Positions 23,310 to 34,036 of a DNA stretch of 64,000 bases are shown piece by piece; position 1 is the stretch's first letter, and every line of letters begins with the position of its first letter. Origin of the DNA: Dendrocalamus latiflorus (taxonomy: Eukaryota > Streptophyta > Magnoliopsida > Poales > Poaceae); the NCBI GenBank assembly GCA_017311315.1, contig CM029660.1:30699410-30763409 (forward strand), given 5' to 3'. The position numbers were made by a program, and so were the translations under genes. The notes under the pieces were generated by a model, which saw nothing but the letters and a program-made list of their open reading frames with translations, was not told the origin of the DNA and ran no database searches.

Positions 23310-23964
23310 GGAGCCTCTCATGGTAAAGGGCTTCACAAGGCCGAAGCCATGTCGTCGAGTCCTTTGGCCCCCTCCGTCCCGCGGCCTGTGAGCCTGTGCA
23401 GTACTCGACCCGGGGCTGTGCTGCGGCCGAAGCAGACGTGCGCGCTGTTGCGACGCTCGGACTTCCGGGCGTCCACGTGGTGCAACGTGCTTGGCGTGGT
23501 GCGGGCGTTGAGGCGTCGTGACCATTAATATGGCGGCGGACTTCCGGTGGTTGGACTTCCGGTGGCTGGACTTCCGCCGGTTGATTCCCCTGCTGATTGG
23601 GGTATATATATGGCGCTGGTGAGGCGTTGCTCCTGCGTATATTGTGATAGAAGCTGTTCCCCTAAAATGGGCCCCTACCGTGCATCAACATTCCTGGGTG
23701 ATGCTGAGCGGCTTGGGGAATGTTGATGCACAGAAGGAGGTCTATTTTTCCTGGGAGCTTGATCAGCGCCGGTTATCGACAACCAGCCACGCTTCCTGAC
23801 CCCGCACCGCGCTTCCGTAGATGACAGCGAGTTCTGCCCTGTTTTTCTTAACAGGCCTACCTGCAGTCGGTGTTCCTGAGGGAGCCCGCTGGCATTACCT
23901 TGTATGTTGATGCCCTGTAGGTGGCCTGTTAAGGAAAACGGGGTAGATTTCGCAGGACAAGACT

Positions 23965-26118
23965 CCCAAAGTGGACTTGCGCGCGCCGTCCCCTATCCTT
24001 CGAACGGGTGGCGGCGAAGCTGGCGCCTAGTCGAGGTAGGCGCGCGCGCTCCGTCCCCTACCCCTCGAACGGGGGGCGGCGAAGCCGGCGCCTAGTCGAG
24101 GTAGGCGCGCGCGCTCCGTCCCCTACCCCTCGAACGGGGGGCGGCGAAGCCGGCGCCTAGTCGAGGTAGGCGCGCGCGCTCCGTCCCCTACCCCTCGAAC
24201 GGCGGGCGGCGAAGCCGGCGCCTAGTCGACGTAGACGCGCGCGCTCCGTCCCCTACCCTTCGAACGGTTGGCGGCGAAACCGGCACCTAGTCGAAGTAGG
24301 CGTGCGCGCTCCGTCCCCTACCCCTTGAACGGGCGGCGGCGAAGCCGGCGCCTAGTCGAAGTAGGCACGCGCGCTCCGTCCCCGACCCTTCGAGCGGGTG
24401 GCGGCGAAGCTGGCGCCTAGTCGAAGTAGGCGCGCGCGCTCCGTCCCTTACCCTCCGAACAGGTGGCGGCGAAGCTGGCGCCTAGTCGAGGTAGGCGTGC
24501 GCGCTCCGTCCCCTACACCTCCAACGGGCGGCGGCGAAGCTGGCGCCTAGTCGAAGTAGGCGCGCGCGCTCCGTCCCCTACCCCTCGAACGGGCGGCAGC
24601 GGAGCTGGCGCGGCGGCGAAGCCGGCACCTAGTCGACGTAGGAGCGCGCGCTCCGTCCCCTGCCCTTCGAACGGGTGGCGGCGAAGCCGGCGCCTAGTCG
24701 AAGTAGACGCGCGCGCTCCGTCCCCTACCCTTCGAACGGGCGGCGGCGAAGCTGGCGCCTAGTCGAAGTAGGCGCGCGCGCTCCATCCCCTACCCCTCGA
24801 ACGGGCGGCGGCGGAGCTGGCGCGGCGGCGAAGCCGGCGTCTAGTCGACGTAGGCGCGCGCGCTCCGTCCCCTACCCTTCGAGCGGGTGGCGGCGAAGCT
24901 GGCGCCTAGTCGAAGTAGGCGCGCGCGCTCCGTCCCTTACCCTCCGAACGGGTGGCGGCGAAGCTGGCGCCTAGTCGAGGTAGGCGTGCGCGCTCCGTCC
25001 CCTACCCTTCGAGCGGGTGGCGGCGAAGCCGGCGCCTAGTCGACGTAGGCGCGCGCGCTCCGTCCCCTGCCCTTCGAACGGGTGGCGGCGAAGCCGGCGC
25101 CTAGTCGAAGTAGACGCGCGCGCTCCGTCCCCTACCCTTCGAACGGGCGGCGACGAAGCTGGCGCCTAGTCGAAGTAGGCGCGCGCGCTCCGTCCCCTAC
25201 CCCTCGAACGGGCGGCGGCGGAGCTGGCGCGGCGGCGAAGCCGGCGCCTAGTCGACGTAGGCGCGCGCGCTCCGTCCCCTGCCCTTCGAACGGGTGGCGG
25301 CGAAGCTGGCGCCTAGTCGAAGTAGACGCGCGCGCTCCGTCCCCTACCCTTCGAACGGGTGGCGACGAAGCTGGCGCCTAGTCGAAGTAGGCGCGCGCGC
25401 TCCGTCCCCTACCCTTCGAGCGGGTGGCGGCGAAGCTGGCGCCTAGTCGAAGTAGGCGCGCGCGCTCCGTCCCTTACCCTCCGAACGGGTGGCGGCGAAG
25501 CTGGCGCCTAGTCGAGGTAGGCGTGCGCGCTCCGTCCCCTACCCTTCGAACGGGTGGCGGCGAAGCTGGCGCCTAGTCGAAGTAGGCGCGCGCGCTCCGT
25601 CCCCTACACTTCGAACGGGCGGCGGCGAAGCTGGCGCCTAGTCGAAGTAGGCGCGCGCGCTCCGTCCCCTACCCTTCGAACGGGTGGCGGCGAAGCTGGC
25701 GCCTAGTCGAAGTAGGCGCGCGCGCTCCGTCCCCTACACTTCGAACGGGCGGCGGCGAAGCTGGCGCCTAGTCGAAGTAGGCGCGCGCGCTCCGTCCCCT
25801 ACCCTTCGAACGGGTGGCGGCGAAGCCGGTGCCTAGTCGAAGTAGGCGCGCGCGCTCCGTCCCTTACCCTTCGAACGGGTGGCGGCGAGGCTGGCGCCTA
25901 GTCGTCGTAGGCGCGCACGCTCCGTCCCCTACCCTTCGAACGGGTGGCGGCGAAGCCGGCGCCTAGTCGAAGTAGACGCGCGCGCTCCGTCCCCTACCCT
26001 TCGGACGGGTGGCGGCGAAGCTGGCGCCTGGTCGAAGTAGACGCGCGCGCTCCGTCCCCTACCCTCCGAACGGGTGGCGGCGAAGCTGGCGCCTAGTCGA
26101 GGTAGGCGTGCGCGCAAC
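23965..26118. repeat. 65-bp G/C-rich tandem array (about 32 copies)
   Basis: Successive CCTAGTCGA words fall 65 bases apart (24026, 24091, 24156, 24221). Each unit has GGCGCGCGCGCTCCGTCCCC, then CCCTTCGAACGGG and GGCGGCGAAG. Some units are longer by an inserted GGAGCTGGCGCGGCGGCGAA. Open frames inside are by-products of the period: 65 is not a multiple of 3. The array lies between the 3' LTR and the antisense gene's start, so it could act as that gene's upstream region. Confidence 0.93.
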
Positions 26119-26628
26119 TTGGGCTCTTCGATGCGGCCTTGCGTTATACAGGTTCCTTGAATCACGCCGGTTCCTGGCCTGACAGGGTTAGGTTCCCGTA
26201 CCGTGTGACCTGACGCGCCCGGGGCACGCGGCATCCTATGACTGCTGGGCGGCGGGATGTGGACGGTTGCATGTTTGCAGCCGCTCGCCTCTTCCCTAGG
26301 CGGGGGGGACACGGGGCGTGCAGCGAGTGGCGCCTGTGAGGCGTTGCGCTGTATGGGCGCTTGTACGACTGCGGTCGCGCCGCGTGCACAGACCTCCGCG
26401 ACCCTTCACTTTCGATTACGGGGAAGCGTGCGGGGCGGGCCTTTACACCGCTGCGGTTGCATCCTGCACGCGGATCGTTGCGACACTTCAGTAGCGGCGG
26501 TACGGGCGAGGTGGCTTGAAATAGCCCCCCGTAACAGCGTCCCCGCACCTTTGCGTCCTCTTTCCTGTTTGCTCGGCCTTCTCCACCTTCGCGCTATCTT
26601 CGCCGTTTTAGTCTCGTCGTGGGAAGCG

Positions 26629-29600
26629 ATGGCCTCCAGCAGCGAGCGCGGCCAGGCGGTTGGTGGCCCTGCCATTCGCCGGCGATCCTCGCCGTTGGAG
26701 GTAAAATACGCGCTCGACCAGGAGCGGCTGGCGGCGGCTGACCAGGAGCGGCTGGCGGCTGACCAGGAGCGGCTGGCGGCGGAGGAAGGCACGTTTTCCG
26801 GCGAGCTAGGCCCCTCGCTCGTGACCGAGAAGACGATCCAAGGGCTCTTGCGCGCGGGGAAGCTGTCCGGGCGCCACGACGTACGATTGCCCGCCAGCGA
26901 CGAGACGGAACCGCATCCCGAGAGGTCGGAGGCGATCGTATTCGTTGCCTTTTTCGACGCGGGGCTCCGGATCCCAGCGGCGAGCGTGGTGGGCGACGTA
27001 CTGCGGACCTTCGGGCTGGAACTGGCGCAACTGACTCCAAACGCTGTGGCCCGGCTCGCGGTGTACAGCTGGGCCTTGAGCTCGGGGGCGTGCTGGCCCA
27101 GCGCGTCATTGTTCGCCTATCTCCACGAGGCGCGATGCCAGCCGAAGGGCCGGAGGGGCGGGACGCTGTCGAGCTTTGGCAGTGTCTCTTTTACCCTCCG
27201 CTCGTCTTGCAAGAAGCTCTTCCCTGCGAACTCAACTCGCGGGAAGTGGGAGTCCTCCTGGATGAAGCGGTGGTTCTACCACCGTGTGGAGAGCGGGAGC
27301 GGCCTCGTGTGTACGGGCCGACCGATCGCGTTCAAGCATTCGCCCGGCCGAACGCTCGATGATGAGGACAAGCGGAGGGTCAAACGGCTCGTAGGCATGG
27401 CCGCCCGCTTCAATATGCGCGACCTTGCCGAAGAGTATGTGATGTACGGCGTGGCCCCGCTTGCCTACGACTGGCATCTTACCGCCGAGAGGCGTCGAGA
27501 TGACAATGTTTCGCCGTGGGTTTGCTTGCTACCCGCGCCGCCCGGTCCCCGTAAGCCTCGATTGCGCTCCTCCTTTTGCTGACGCGAAATGCGTTGTATG
27601 CTGATGCTGCTCTCCTTTGCTTCAGGGGTTCCTTTGGAGGAGGCGGAGCAAGCCGTGCGCGTGTTCCTGGGTCTGTACACCGGCAGGGAGCACGAGCAGC
27701 GCGCGTCTGCTGTCGCCAAGGCGGGGCTGGGGCGACTAAACCGCGTGTGCGAGGTCCTGGGCCTTGCCGCGCCGGACCGTGTCGCTCCAGCCGATGGTGG
27801 AGCGAAGAAGAAGAAGGCCTCGTCTCGGAAGAGGGGCCGCAGCGGGGCACCTGCCGCGCCTGCTGCTAGTGTTTCCAAGGACGCGGCGGACGCGGAGTCA
27901 GACTCTGCGAGGTACGCCGATTCGGGCTTAGGTGGCGCAGGCGCCGAAGGTGAGGGGTCTTCGGCAGGCGTCCCGGACGGTGGGTTTGCCGCGGGCGGCT
28001 GGAGGAGGGAAGCCTCACCACCCGCCGGAGTCGCCAAGGCGGATCCCGTGCGGACCAGCGATGCCGAGGTGGGGGCCCCTACGGCGGCCGCTGCGGTGCC
28101 GGAGGCGCCCTCCGCGGGGGCGCACGTAGCCGTGCTGTCCTTGCCAGCGGCAGCGGGGACTGAGGTGCCCCCTTCGACGACTGCTACCCTGGGACCTTCA
28201 CCTCCGGGCGTAGCAGCTGCGGGGTCTTCCCCAGCCGCGGCTGCGGGGGCAGTGGCGCTGCTAGCTGCCCCGGCCAAACGGCCATGCGTGCGGCTGGAGC
28301 TCCACCGGACACCGCGGGGATTTGTCGTGGCCACGGGCATCAGAAGCCTGTGGGACGCCAGCGCGAGCGCCGGAGGCCCTGCGGCATATGCACCTTCCGG
28401 CCTCCCGACGACGCCGTCCACCGCGCGGGGGCAGCCACCGGCCTCCCCGAACGCGGAGGCTTCCGTCCGCGGCAGAACCATCCCTTCGGCTACCGAAGGT
28501 AAGGTGGCCGAGCTTACTCTGGTGTATGATTTTATGTCTTGGAGTGGTCACCCGCCTCCTTCTTTACAGCGTTACTCATCCCGGAGGGGGAGCATCCGAC
28601 GGAACCCGGAGCTTCCGAGCCCGTGAACCCTGCGGATTTCGTGCCACCTCCGGAGACGCTGAGGGCGTGGCGCGGGATTGTGGATGACGCGGCCAGGAGC
28701 GTCGACCCGCAAGTGCTGCAGGCCTACGGCGCCGGGCGCCTCGAGGACGCTTTCGAGGTGTCTGGGGTGAGGGTAAGTACTCATGCGACCATGCCTGAGT
28801 CTAGTTGAGTTTGCTAAGTCTTTTCCCTTCTGCAGACACTCGTGCTGGGGCAGGCCTTGCAAGCGGCCTATGCTCGTAGCCAAAAAGCGCTCGAGGATAG
28901 GCTGCGAGCCGCCGAGGGGGAGCTGCGCGAAGCCTCTGACGCCCGTTTTGCCCAGGACGCCCGCATCCGTCAGCTGGAAGCGGAATGCGCCGAAGCGAGG
29001 GCGCACGCCGACGGGCTTGTTGCGTCGGCGCAGGAATCAGCCGCAGCAGCTGCTGATGAAAAGTTCGCGACGGAGCGGGACGGGCTCCTGGAGCAGGTCG
29101 GCGCGCTAGAGAAGGAGAAAGGCGAACTTGCCTTGGCTCTCGCGGAGCGCAACCGGACGCTGGGCGACGTCTCGGTGGTTGCCTGGGACGCCATCCAAGC
29201 GCTGGAGGGCCATCTTCAAGGGCTGGTGGCGGAGATGCCGGGACGCGCCTTCGGTCCGGAGGAGCTGTCTCGGGCGCTCCGCTGGATCGGGGATGCCGCC
29301 AACGTCGCGCGCGACGCGGCGGCGTCCTTCGGCACCCATTGCGCGTACACTTCGGCCTGCTTGGTGTGCGCGCTCCTCCAGCACCGCGGCTGTACGCATG
29401 TCGCCGGACTGAATGACCCCCAGCTGGAGATGCCTGGCGGGGCCGGAGTAATGTCCGGCGCTGTCCGCTCCGCTCGCCGTGCCCTTGGGCCCTTCTGCGA
29501 CCGGATCTGGGGTCCCGTCGGGTCGGAAGCTGTACGGATCGAGCTCCGAAAGTCGCTCTACGGGAGGGGGAGCCTCGGCCAATTTCTGGGCGGGGTCCCT

Positions 29601-29657
29601 CGACGCGATGATGGCGGCGCTGGGCCCTCCGAAGGCGCCGGGAACCCGCAGGTCTGA
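26629..29657 (+). CDS. Antisense ORF of the retrotransposon, four exons (939 aa), plant 'putative gypsy-type transposon' domain
   Basis: Exons 26629-27550, 27626-28498, 28570-28772 and 28836-29657 are joined by GT-AG introns of 75, 71 and 63 bases with consistent phases (2820 bases). The protein starts MASSSERGQAVGG, has DQERLAA repeats near residues 28-45, then a globular block (about 70-300) with RIPAASVVGDVLRTFGLELA, QLTPNAVARLAVYSW and KWESSWMKRWFYH. This resembles the plant domain annotated as putative gypsy-type transposon protein. A low-complexity Ala/Pro/Gly middle and a basic KKKKASSRKRGR follow. The C-terminal exon begins TLVLGQALQAAYARSQKAL and is coiled coil to about residue 770. 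Function unknown. It is transcribed opposite to gag, so its introns survive copying through genomic RNA. Confidence 0.85.
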
Positions 29658-29708
29658 TGCCGTGGCGCCTAGGTGTAGGCGTGCGTTGTACTGTCCCTTG
29701 TTTTTGTT

Positions 29709-29714
29709 AATAAA
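29709..29714 (+). terminator. Polyadenylation signal of the antisense ORF
   Basis: AATAAA lies 52 bases after the stop codon at 29655-29657, the expected spacing for a plant near-upstream poly(A) element. Confidence 0.6.
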
Positions 29715-30119
29715 GCGCACACTTTCTGCATGCATGCTGATTTTCGCCTATATCCCGGGCAGCTTCCTTGCTGGGGCCGGCTTCGGGCGGCCGACCTTTC
29801 AACCCGACGACGCCTTCAACGCTGGCGAAGGGCCGAGGATTCGCTCGACTTTTGGGCGAATCGGCCTTCCTCGAGCGAGGTGCTGCCTTTGGCGCGTGTT
29901 AAGGACGAACCCGCGGGGTAGCGGCTTAGAGCGGCCGGGATGTTGGCGGACCTTTGTATATGTGACTCTTCCGGTAAGCAGGCCTCCTGGCACTTTAAGT
30001 TGTGTGCTGTGTGCTGATGCCGCCGTTGGCGACGTAGCTGCGCCAGGGTTCTGTAGAACGGACAGTCCGCCGACCGACGTGTGCGGAGGCGGGCCTCCGC
30101 GGTTTGCCTTGCTTTATAG

Positions 30120-30960
30120 TCCGGAGACTCGCGCGTGCGGAGGCAGGCCTCGACGCTATGTCTTATTTAGAGTCCGTAGACTAGCGCGTGCGGAGGCGAA
30201 CCTTGACGCCGCGAAGACTCGCGCGTGCGGAGCTACGCTCGACGCTACGTCTTATTTAGAGTCCGTGGACTATTGCGTGCGGAGCTAGGCTCGACGCTAC
30301 GTCTTCTTTATAGTCCGAAGACTCGCGCGTGCGGAGCTACGCTCGACGCTACGTCTTATTTAGAGTCCGTGGACTATTGCGTGCGGAGCTAGGCTCGACG
30401 CTACGTCTTCTTTATAGTCCGGAGACTCGCGCGTGCGGAGCTACGCTCGACGCTACGTCTTATTTAGAGTCCGTGGACTATTGTGTGCGGAGCTAGGCTC
30501 GACGCTACGTCTTCTTTATAGTCCGGAGACTCGCGCGTGCGGAGCTACGCTCGACGCTACGTCTTATTTAGAGTCCGTGGACTATTGCGTGCGGAGCCAG
30601 GCTCGACGCTACGTCTTCTTTATAGTCCGGAGACTCGCGCGTGCGGAGCTACGCTCGACGCTACGTCTTATTTAGAGTCCGTGGACTATTGCGTGCGGAG
30701 CTAGACTCGACGCTACGTCTTCTTTATAGTCCGGAGACTCGCGCGTGCGGAGCTACGCTCGACGCTACGTCTTATTTAGAGTCCGTGGACTATTGCGTGC
30801 GGAGCTAGGCTCGACGCTACGTCTTCTTTATAGTCCGGAGACTTGTGCGTGCGGAGCTAGGCTCTACGCTACGTCTTATTTAGAGTCCGTGGACTATTGC
30901 GTGCGGAGCTAGGCTCGACGCTACGTCTTCTTTATAGTCCGGAGACTTGCGCGCGCGAGG
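30120..30960. repeat. 104-bp higher-order tandem array of two 52-bp monomers
   Basis: Two related 52-base monomers alternate: one has TCTTCTTTATAGTCCGGAG, the other TCTTATTTAGAGTCCGTGG, each after GCTCGACGCTACG. The pair repeats every 104 bases (for example 30249 and 30353), about eight times. Located between the antisense gene and gag. Confidence 0.92.
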
Positions 30961-30969
30961 GCGTCCTCC

Positions 30970-31290
30970 CGGTGCGTATTTTGTTTATACTCAGTCCCGT
31001 CGCCTTGGCGACGGCGAGTGCACACGCGAATGTGCGTCTTTGGTTTATACTCAGTCCCGCCCACCCTGGCAACGGCGAGTGCACACGCGAACGTGCGTCT
31101 TTGGTTTATACTCAGTCCCGCCCACCCTGGCAACGGCGAGTGCACACGCGAACGTGCGTCTTTGGTTTATACTCAGTCCCGCCCACCCTGGCAACGGCGA
31201 GTGCACACGCGAACGTGCGTCTTTGATTTATACTCAGTCCCGCCACCTTGGCGACGGCGAGTGCACACGCGAACGTGCGTCTTTGATTTA
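30970..31290. repeat. 61-bp tandem array (about five copies)
   Basis: Unit contains TTTATACTCAGTCCCGCC, GGCAACGGCGAGTGCACACG and GTGCGTCTTTG, repeating every 61 bases. A different sequence from the other two arrays. Confidence 0.92.
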
Positions 31291-31540
31291 TACTGCGGGG
31301 GCACGCGCGCTGGCCAAGCCGGCGCGCGCCCTCACCGCGTGCTCGTATGTGACGAAGAAGAATTAACGGCAAACGGCGATCATCATTATGTCCCCGTTTG
31401 CGCGGGTGAGCGACTACAAGGGGTGAATATACTGACCATTTACCCTTGATGCTGCCGCAGCCTCTAGTCGCTAGACGTCTGCAGGGCCCGCGTAGGCGCG
31501 TATGGATGACCCCACGGACCTCCGCGCTGTGACGTCGGCT
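31291..31540. other. Non-coding spacer between 61-bp array and gag stop
   Basis: G/C-rich spacer where pol would follow gag-protease in a complete element. No reverse transcriptase motif in any frame. Confidence 0.6.
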
Positions 31541-33982
31541 CTAAGGGCGTCGCTGGGCTTCGCGGCGCGGGCATCTGGTGCCGGGCTCGATGCGCCGAGC
31601 CATATCCTGGTCGCCTCGGACGGTGATGATGGTCCTGGGGCCCGGGATTTTCATGCACAGATAGCCATGATGTGGTACCGCGCCGAAGGAGTTGAGGATT
31701 GGGCGCCCCAGAATGGCATTGTAGGGATACGGGAGGTCGACCACGTCGAAGGTGGCCTCTTCGGTCCGCACATTGTCATTTCGACCGAAGGAGACTTGAA
31801 GGCCGATCTGGCCCAGCGCCCGCAGGGGCTGTCCTCCGAAGCCCTGCAGTGGGATTCCCGAGGGCCCCAGGCGGCTTCGAGGAATCCCCATCTGGTCGAA
31901 GGCCGCCGCAAACAATACGTTCGCGGAACTACCCCCGTCCACCAAGGCGCGCCCCACGTCGCATCCCGCGATGGTGACCCGGATGACCAGGGGGTCCTGA
32001 TGAGGGAAGTCCACACCTTGGGCGTCATCAGGTGTGAATGTAACCTCGTGCCGCGCCCATTCCGGCGGTGCTTGCGCTGGATATGCCGCCACGTGATGTA
32101 GTCTTCGCGCGTAGGCCTTCTGCTGCCGCGCCGAGGCGAATTCCAGCGCAGAGCCGCCGGATATGACATTAATGACCCTGCGGTAGGTTGCGTCCGGGGC
32201 CTGCAACGATAGGAGGCCTTCCCGAGGCTGCTGCACGTGAGCTTGGATCCGCAAGGTGCCTTCCTGGGGTTGCATTCCCTGCGCCTGTACCTGCATCCCC
32301 TGCGCCTGTACCTGCATGGGGGGCTCGTATGGGAATTGGACGTGGGCCACCGCAGGCGGGCGCGCCTCCGGGTTCCTGTCCCGAGCGACGCTGTCGCGGA
32401 GCGCCGCAATGGAGGTGCAGTTACGGGTATCATGATTGCCGCGACCGTGGACTAAGCACCACAGCCCCTGATGCTGGTCGTCATAGTCTCCACGACCCTT
32501 ATCGTCGCGACCCCTGCCACGGCCGCGGCCCCGGCCGCGGCGCCCTCGGCCGCCTCGGCCCGCTGGAGCGCCCTCGTCGGACCCGCCTTCGATGTCGAGG
32601 ACGTACCGGTTTCGCCTCAACCTTTGTTGGCCGCGCTTGGGCTGATCCGACGACTCCTTATGCGGGTTGTCCCTGCGGTCGGGCGCGTCCCTGGACGACT
32701 CCTGCTTACGCTTTCCTTTCGAAGAGCCGCCCTTCGGTGGATCTTCGGTTTTTGCCGAGGCTCCGGCCTGGTTAGTGTCGGAGTCGTCACCTTGCCTTCG
32801 CCGCGCGTCTTCCTCCGCCCTGGCGTATTCTTCCATCTTGTCGAAGAGCTTCGCCACCGTCTTGATTGGCTTCCGCGCATTGTATTCGGCCATCGGGCCC
32901 GGACGAAGGCCCTGTATGGCTGCATTGACGATGGTGGTCTCGTTGACGTCCTTCACTTGACATTGAATCTTGGCGAAGCGTTTGAAGTAATCCCGGAGTT
33001 TCTCCGAGGGTTTTTGCTTCACGGCGAAGAGTTGGTCCGCCTCGACCCGGTCGACGTAGTTTCCCTGGAAGTTGTTGTGGAGGCGGATGCGGAGCTGCTC
33101 CCACGCGTAAATGGAGCCCGGCTCTATGGTAAAAAACCAAGAGAGCGCCACTCCTTGTAGCGCAAGAGGGAGTCCCTTTGCCTTCGTGGCGTCGTCTCCG
33201 CCCGCGGCTTCGATCGCGGTTTCGTATACGCCTTTATACGAGTCGATGGCGCTAGGGAACTTGAAGTCTTCGGGCCATGGCGCCTGCTGCAGCCCCGCCG
33301 AGAGCGGGGACTCCGGATCCACGCGCCGCAGCGGCACGCGGTTGGACGTGTGGGCTTCGCGACTGTCCGCCCTCTCCGGCGCGGGCTCGGACGCGATTGC
33401 TGGCGCGGCCGGCTGACTCCGAGCCTCTTGTATATCTCTGACGGCTCCACGAAGGTCCCCCAGCTCCCGCTGGAACGCGTTGAGAGCCGCCAGCAGAGCA
33501 CTTTCCACCGCCGGTGCAGGCGAGGTCGCCAGTATTTCCAGCGGGCGGATCGGCGCGGGGACGACCGCGTCGCGAGGTCCCGAGCTGCCGGTCGCCCCGT
33601 CGTGGCTACTTCGGACCACCCGGTCCGCGCCACCAGCGAGGGTTGCCGCGGGGGCGGCGAGGTCGGCTGCCGTTGCGTCGGCGGGGTTGGTTGTCGCCGC
33701 ACCCGCGTCGACGTCTTCGACCGCGAGGTCGGCCGCGGGGCCCGTCCCCGCGGCGCCGGTAGCTGGGCGGGTCGCCGCGGTGCCGGTGCCGGGGGCGATC
33801 GTCGCGGTGCCGGTGACGAGGTTGGTCGTCACCGCGCGAATGCCGGCGTCTTCGGCCACCACGCCTGCGTCGACGCCCGCGTCCGCCGCTGCCGATGCCG
33901 AAGCCCTGGTGCTCATACGGTGCTCCGGGCCGACCACCTTCTTTCCCTTCGCCGCCGCTGAAGAAGCTTTTTTCGGTGCCAT
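31541..33982 (-). CDS. Gag-protease polyprotein (813 aa) of the non-autonomous Gypsy element
   Basis: One uninterrupted frame whose ATG (33982) lies about 35 bases after the primer site. Residues 1-220 are low-complexity, Ala-rich. The gag core (about 225-400) has the Gypsy blocks ALSWFFTIEPGSIYAWEQLR and EKLRDYFKRFAKIQCQV, ending KLFDKMEEYARAEEDAR. A basic Arg/Gly stretch (GRGGRGRRGRGRGRGRGRDD) precedes a zinc-knuckle-like CLVHGRGNHDTRNC. A retropepsin-like domain (about 670-800) has VALVDGGSSANVLF-type spacing (here RALVDGGSSANVLF) and YNAILGRPILNSFGA. The catalytic triplet is DGG, not DSG or DTG, as often seen in plant Gypsy elements. The frame stops soon after HGYLCMKIPG, where pol would begin. 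It could package the element if pol is supplied in trans. Confidence 0.93.
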   Translation of the reverse strand: MAPKKASSAAAKGKKVVGPEHRMSTRASASAAADAGVDAGVVAEDAGIRAVTTNLVTGTATIAPGTGTAATRPATGAAGTGPAADLAVEDVDAGAATTNPADATAADLAAPAATLAGGADRVVRSSHDGATGSSGPRDAVVPAPIRPLEILATSPAPAVESALLAALNAFQRELGDLRGAVRDIQEARSQPAAPAIASEPAPERADSREAHTSNRVPLRRVDPESPLSAGLQQAPWPEDFKFPSAIDSYKGVYETAIEAAGGDDATKAKGLPLALQGVALSWFFTIEPGSIYAWEQLRIRLHNNFQGNYVDRVEADQLFAVKQKPSEKLRDYFKRFAKIQCQVKDVNETTIVNAAIQGLRPGPMAEYNARKPIKTVAKLFDKMEEYARAEEDARRRQGDDSDTNQAGASAKTEDPPKGGSSKGKRKQESSRDAPDRRDNPHKESSDQPKRGQQRLRRNRYVLDIEGGSDEGAPAGRGGRGRRGRGRGRGRGRDDKGRGDYDDQHQGLWCLVHGRGNHDTRNCTSIAALRDSVARDRNPEARPPAVAHVQFPYEPPMQVQAQGMQVQAQGMQPQEGTLRIQAHVQQPREGLLSLQAPDATYRRVINVISGGSALEFASARQQKAYARRLHHVAAYPAQAPPEWARHEVTFTPDDAQGVDFPHQDPLVIRVTIAGCDVGRALVDGGSSANVLFAAAFDQMGIPRSRLGPSGIPLQGFGGQPLRALGQIGLQVSFGRNDNVRTEEATFDVVDLPYPYNAILGRPILNSFGAVPHHGYLCMKIPGPRTIITVRGDQDMARRIEPGTRCPRREAQRRP

Positions 33983-34017
33983 CTTTTTCCTTCGGTCTTC
34001 AGGCTTGTCTCCGTCCT

Positions 34018-34035
34018 CCCCACGGACGGCGCCAA
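34018..34035 (-). other. Primer binding site of the Gypsy element
   Basis: Minus strand reads TTGGCGCCGTCCGTGGGG one base inside the LTR end, the form common in plant Gypsy elements of the Tat/RIRE2 type. The cognate tRNA was not determined. Confidence 0.75.
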
Positions 34036-34036
34036 C

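Noticed and set aside
23904..25381. Several 60-99-aa repetitive frames encoding RAPSPTPRTGGGEAGA-like peptides
   Set aside because: They follow from the 65-bp array, whose period rotates all three frames, and have no start context or independent support.
26594..29735. Long open frames on the minus strand opposite the antisense gene
   Set aside because: High-GC shadow frames; they lack domains, while the plus strand has domains, splice sites and a poly(A) signal.
23965..31290. Regular repeats as a possible CRISPR array
   Set aside because: Units are contiguous with no unique spacers, and the genome is plant nuclear.
30897..31449. Open frames of 109-143 aa with repeated ECTRERASLVYTQSR
   Set aside because: Produced by the 61-bp array; no homology or promoter.
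31502..33160. Plus-strand frames opposite gag
   Set aside because: Shadow of the gag-protease codons on the other strand.
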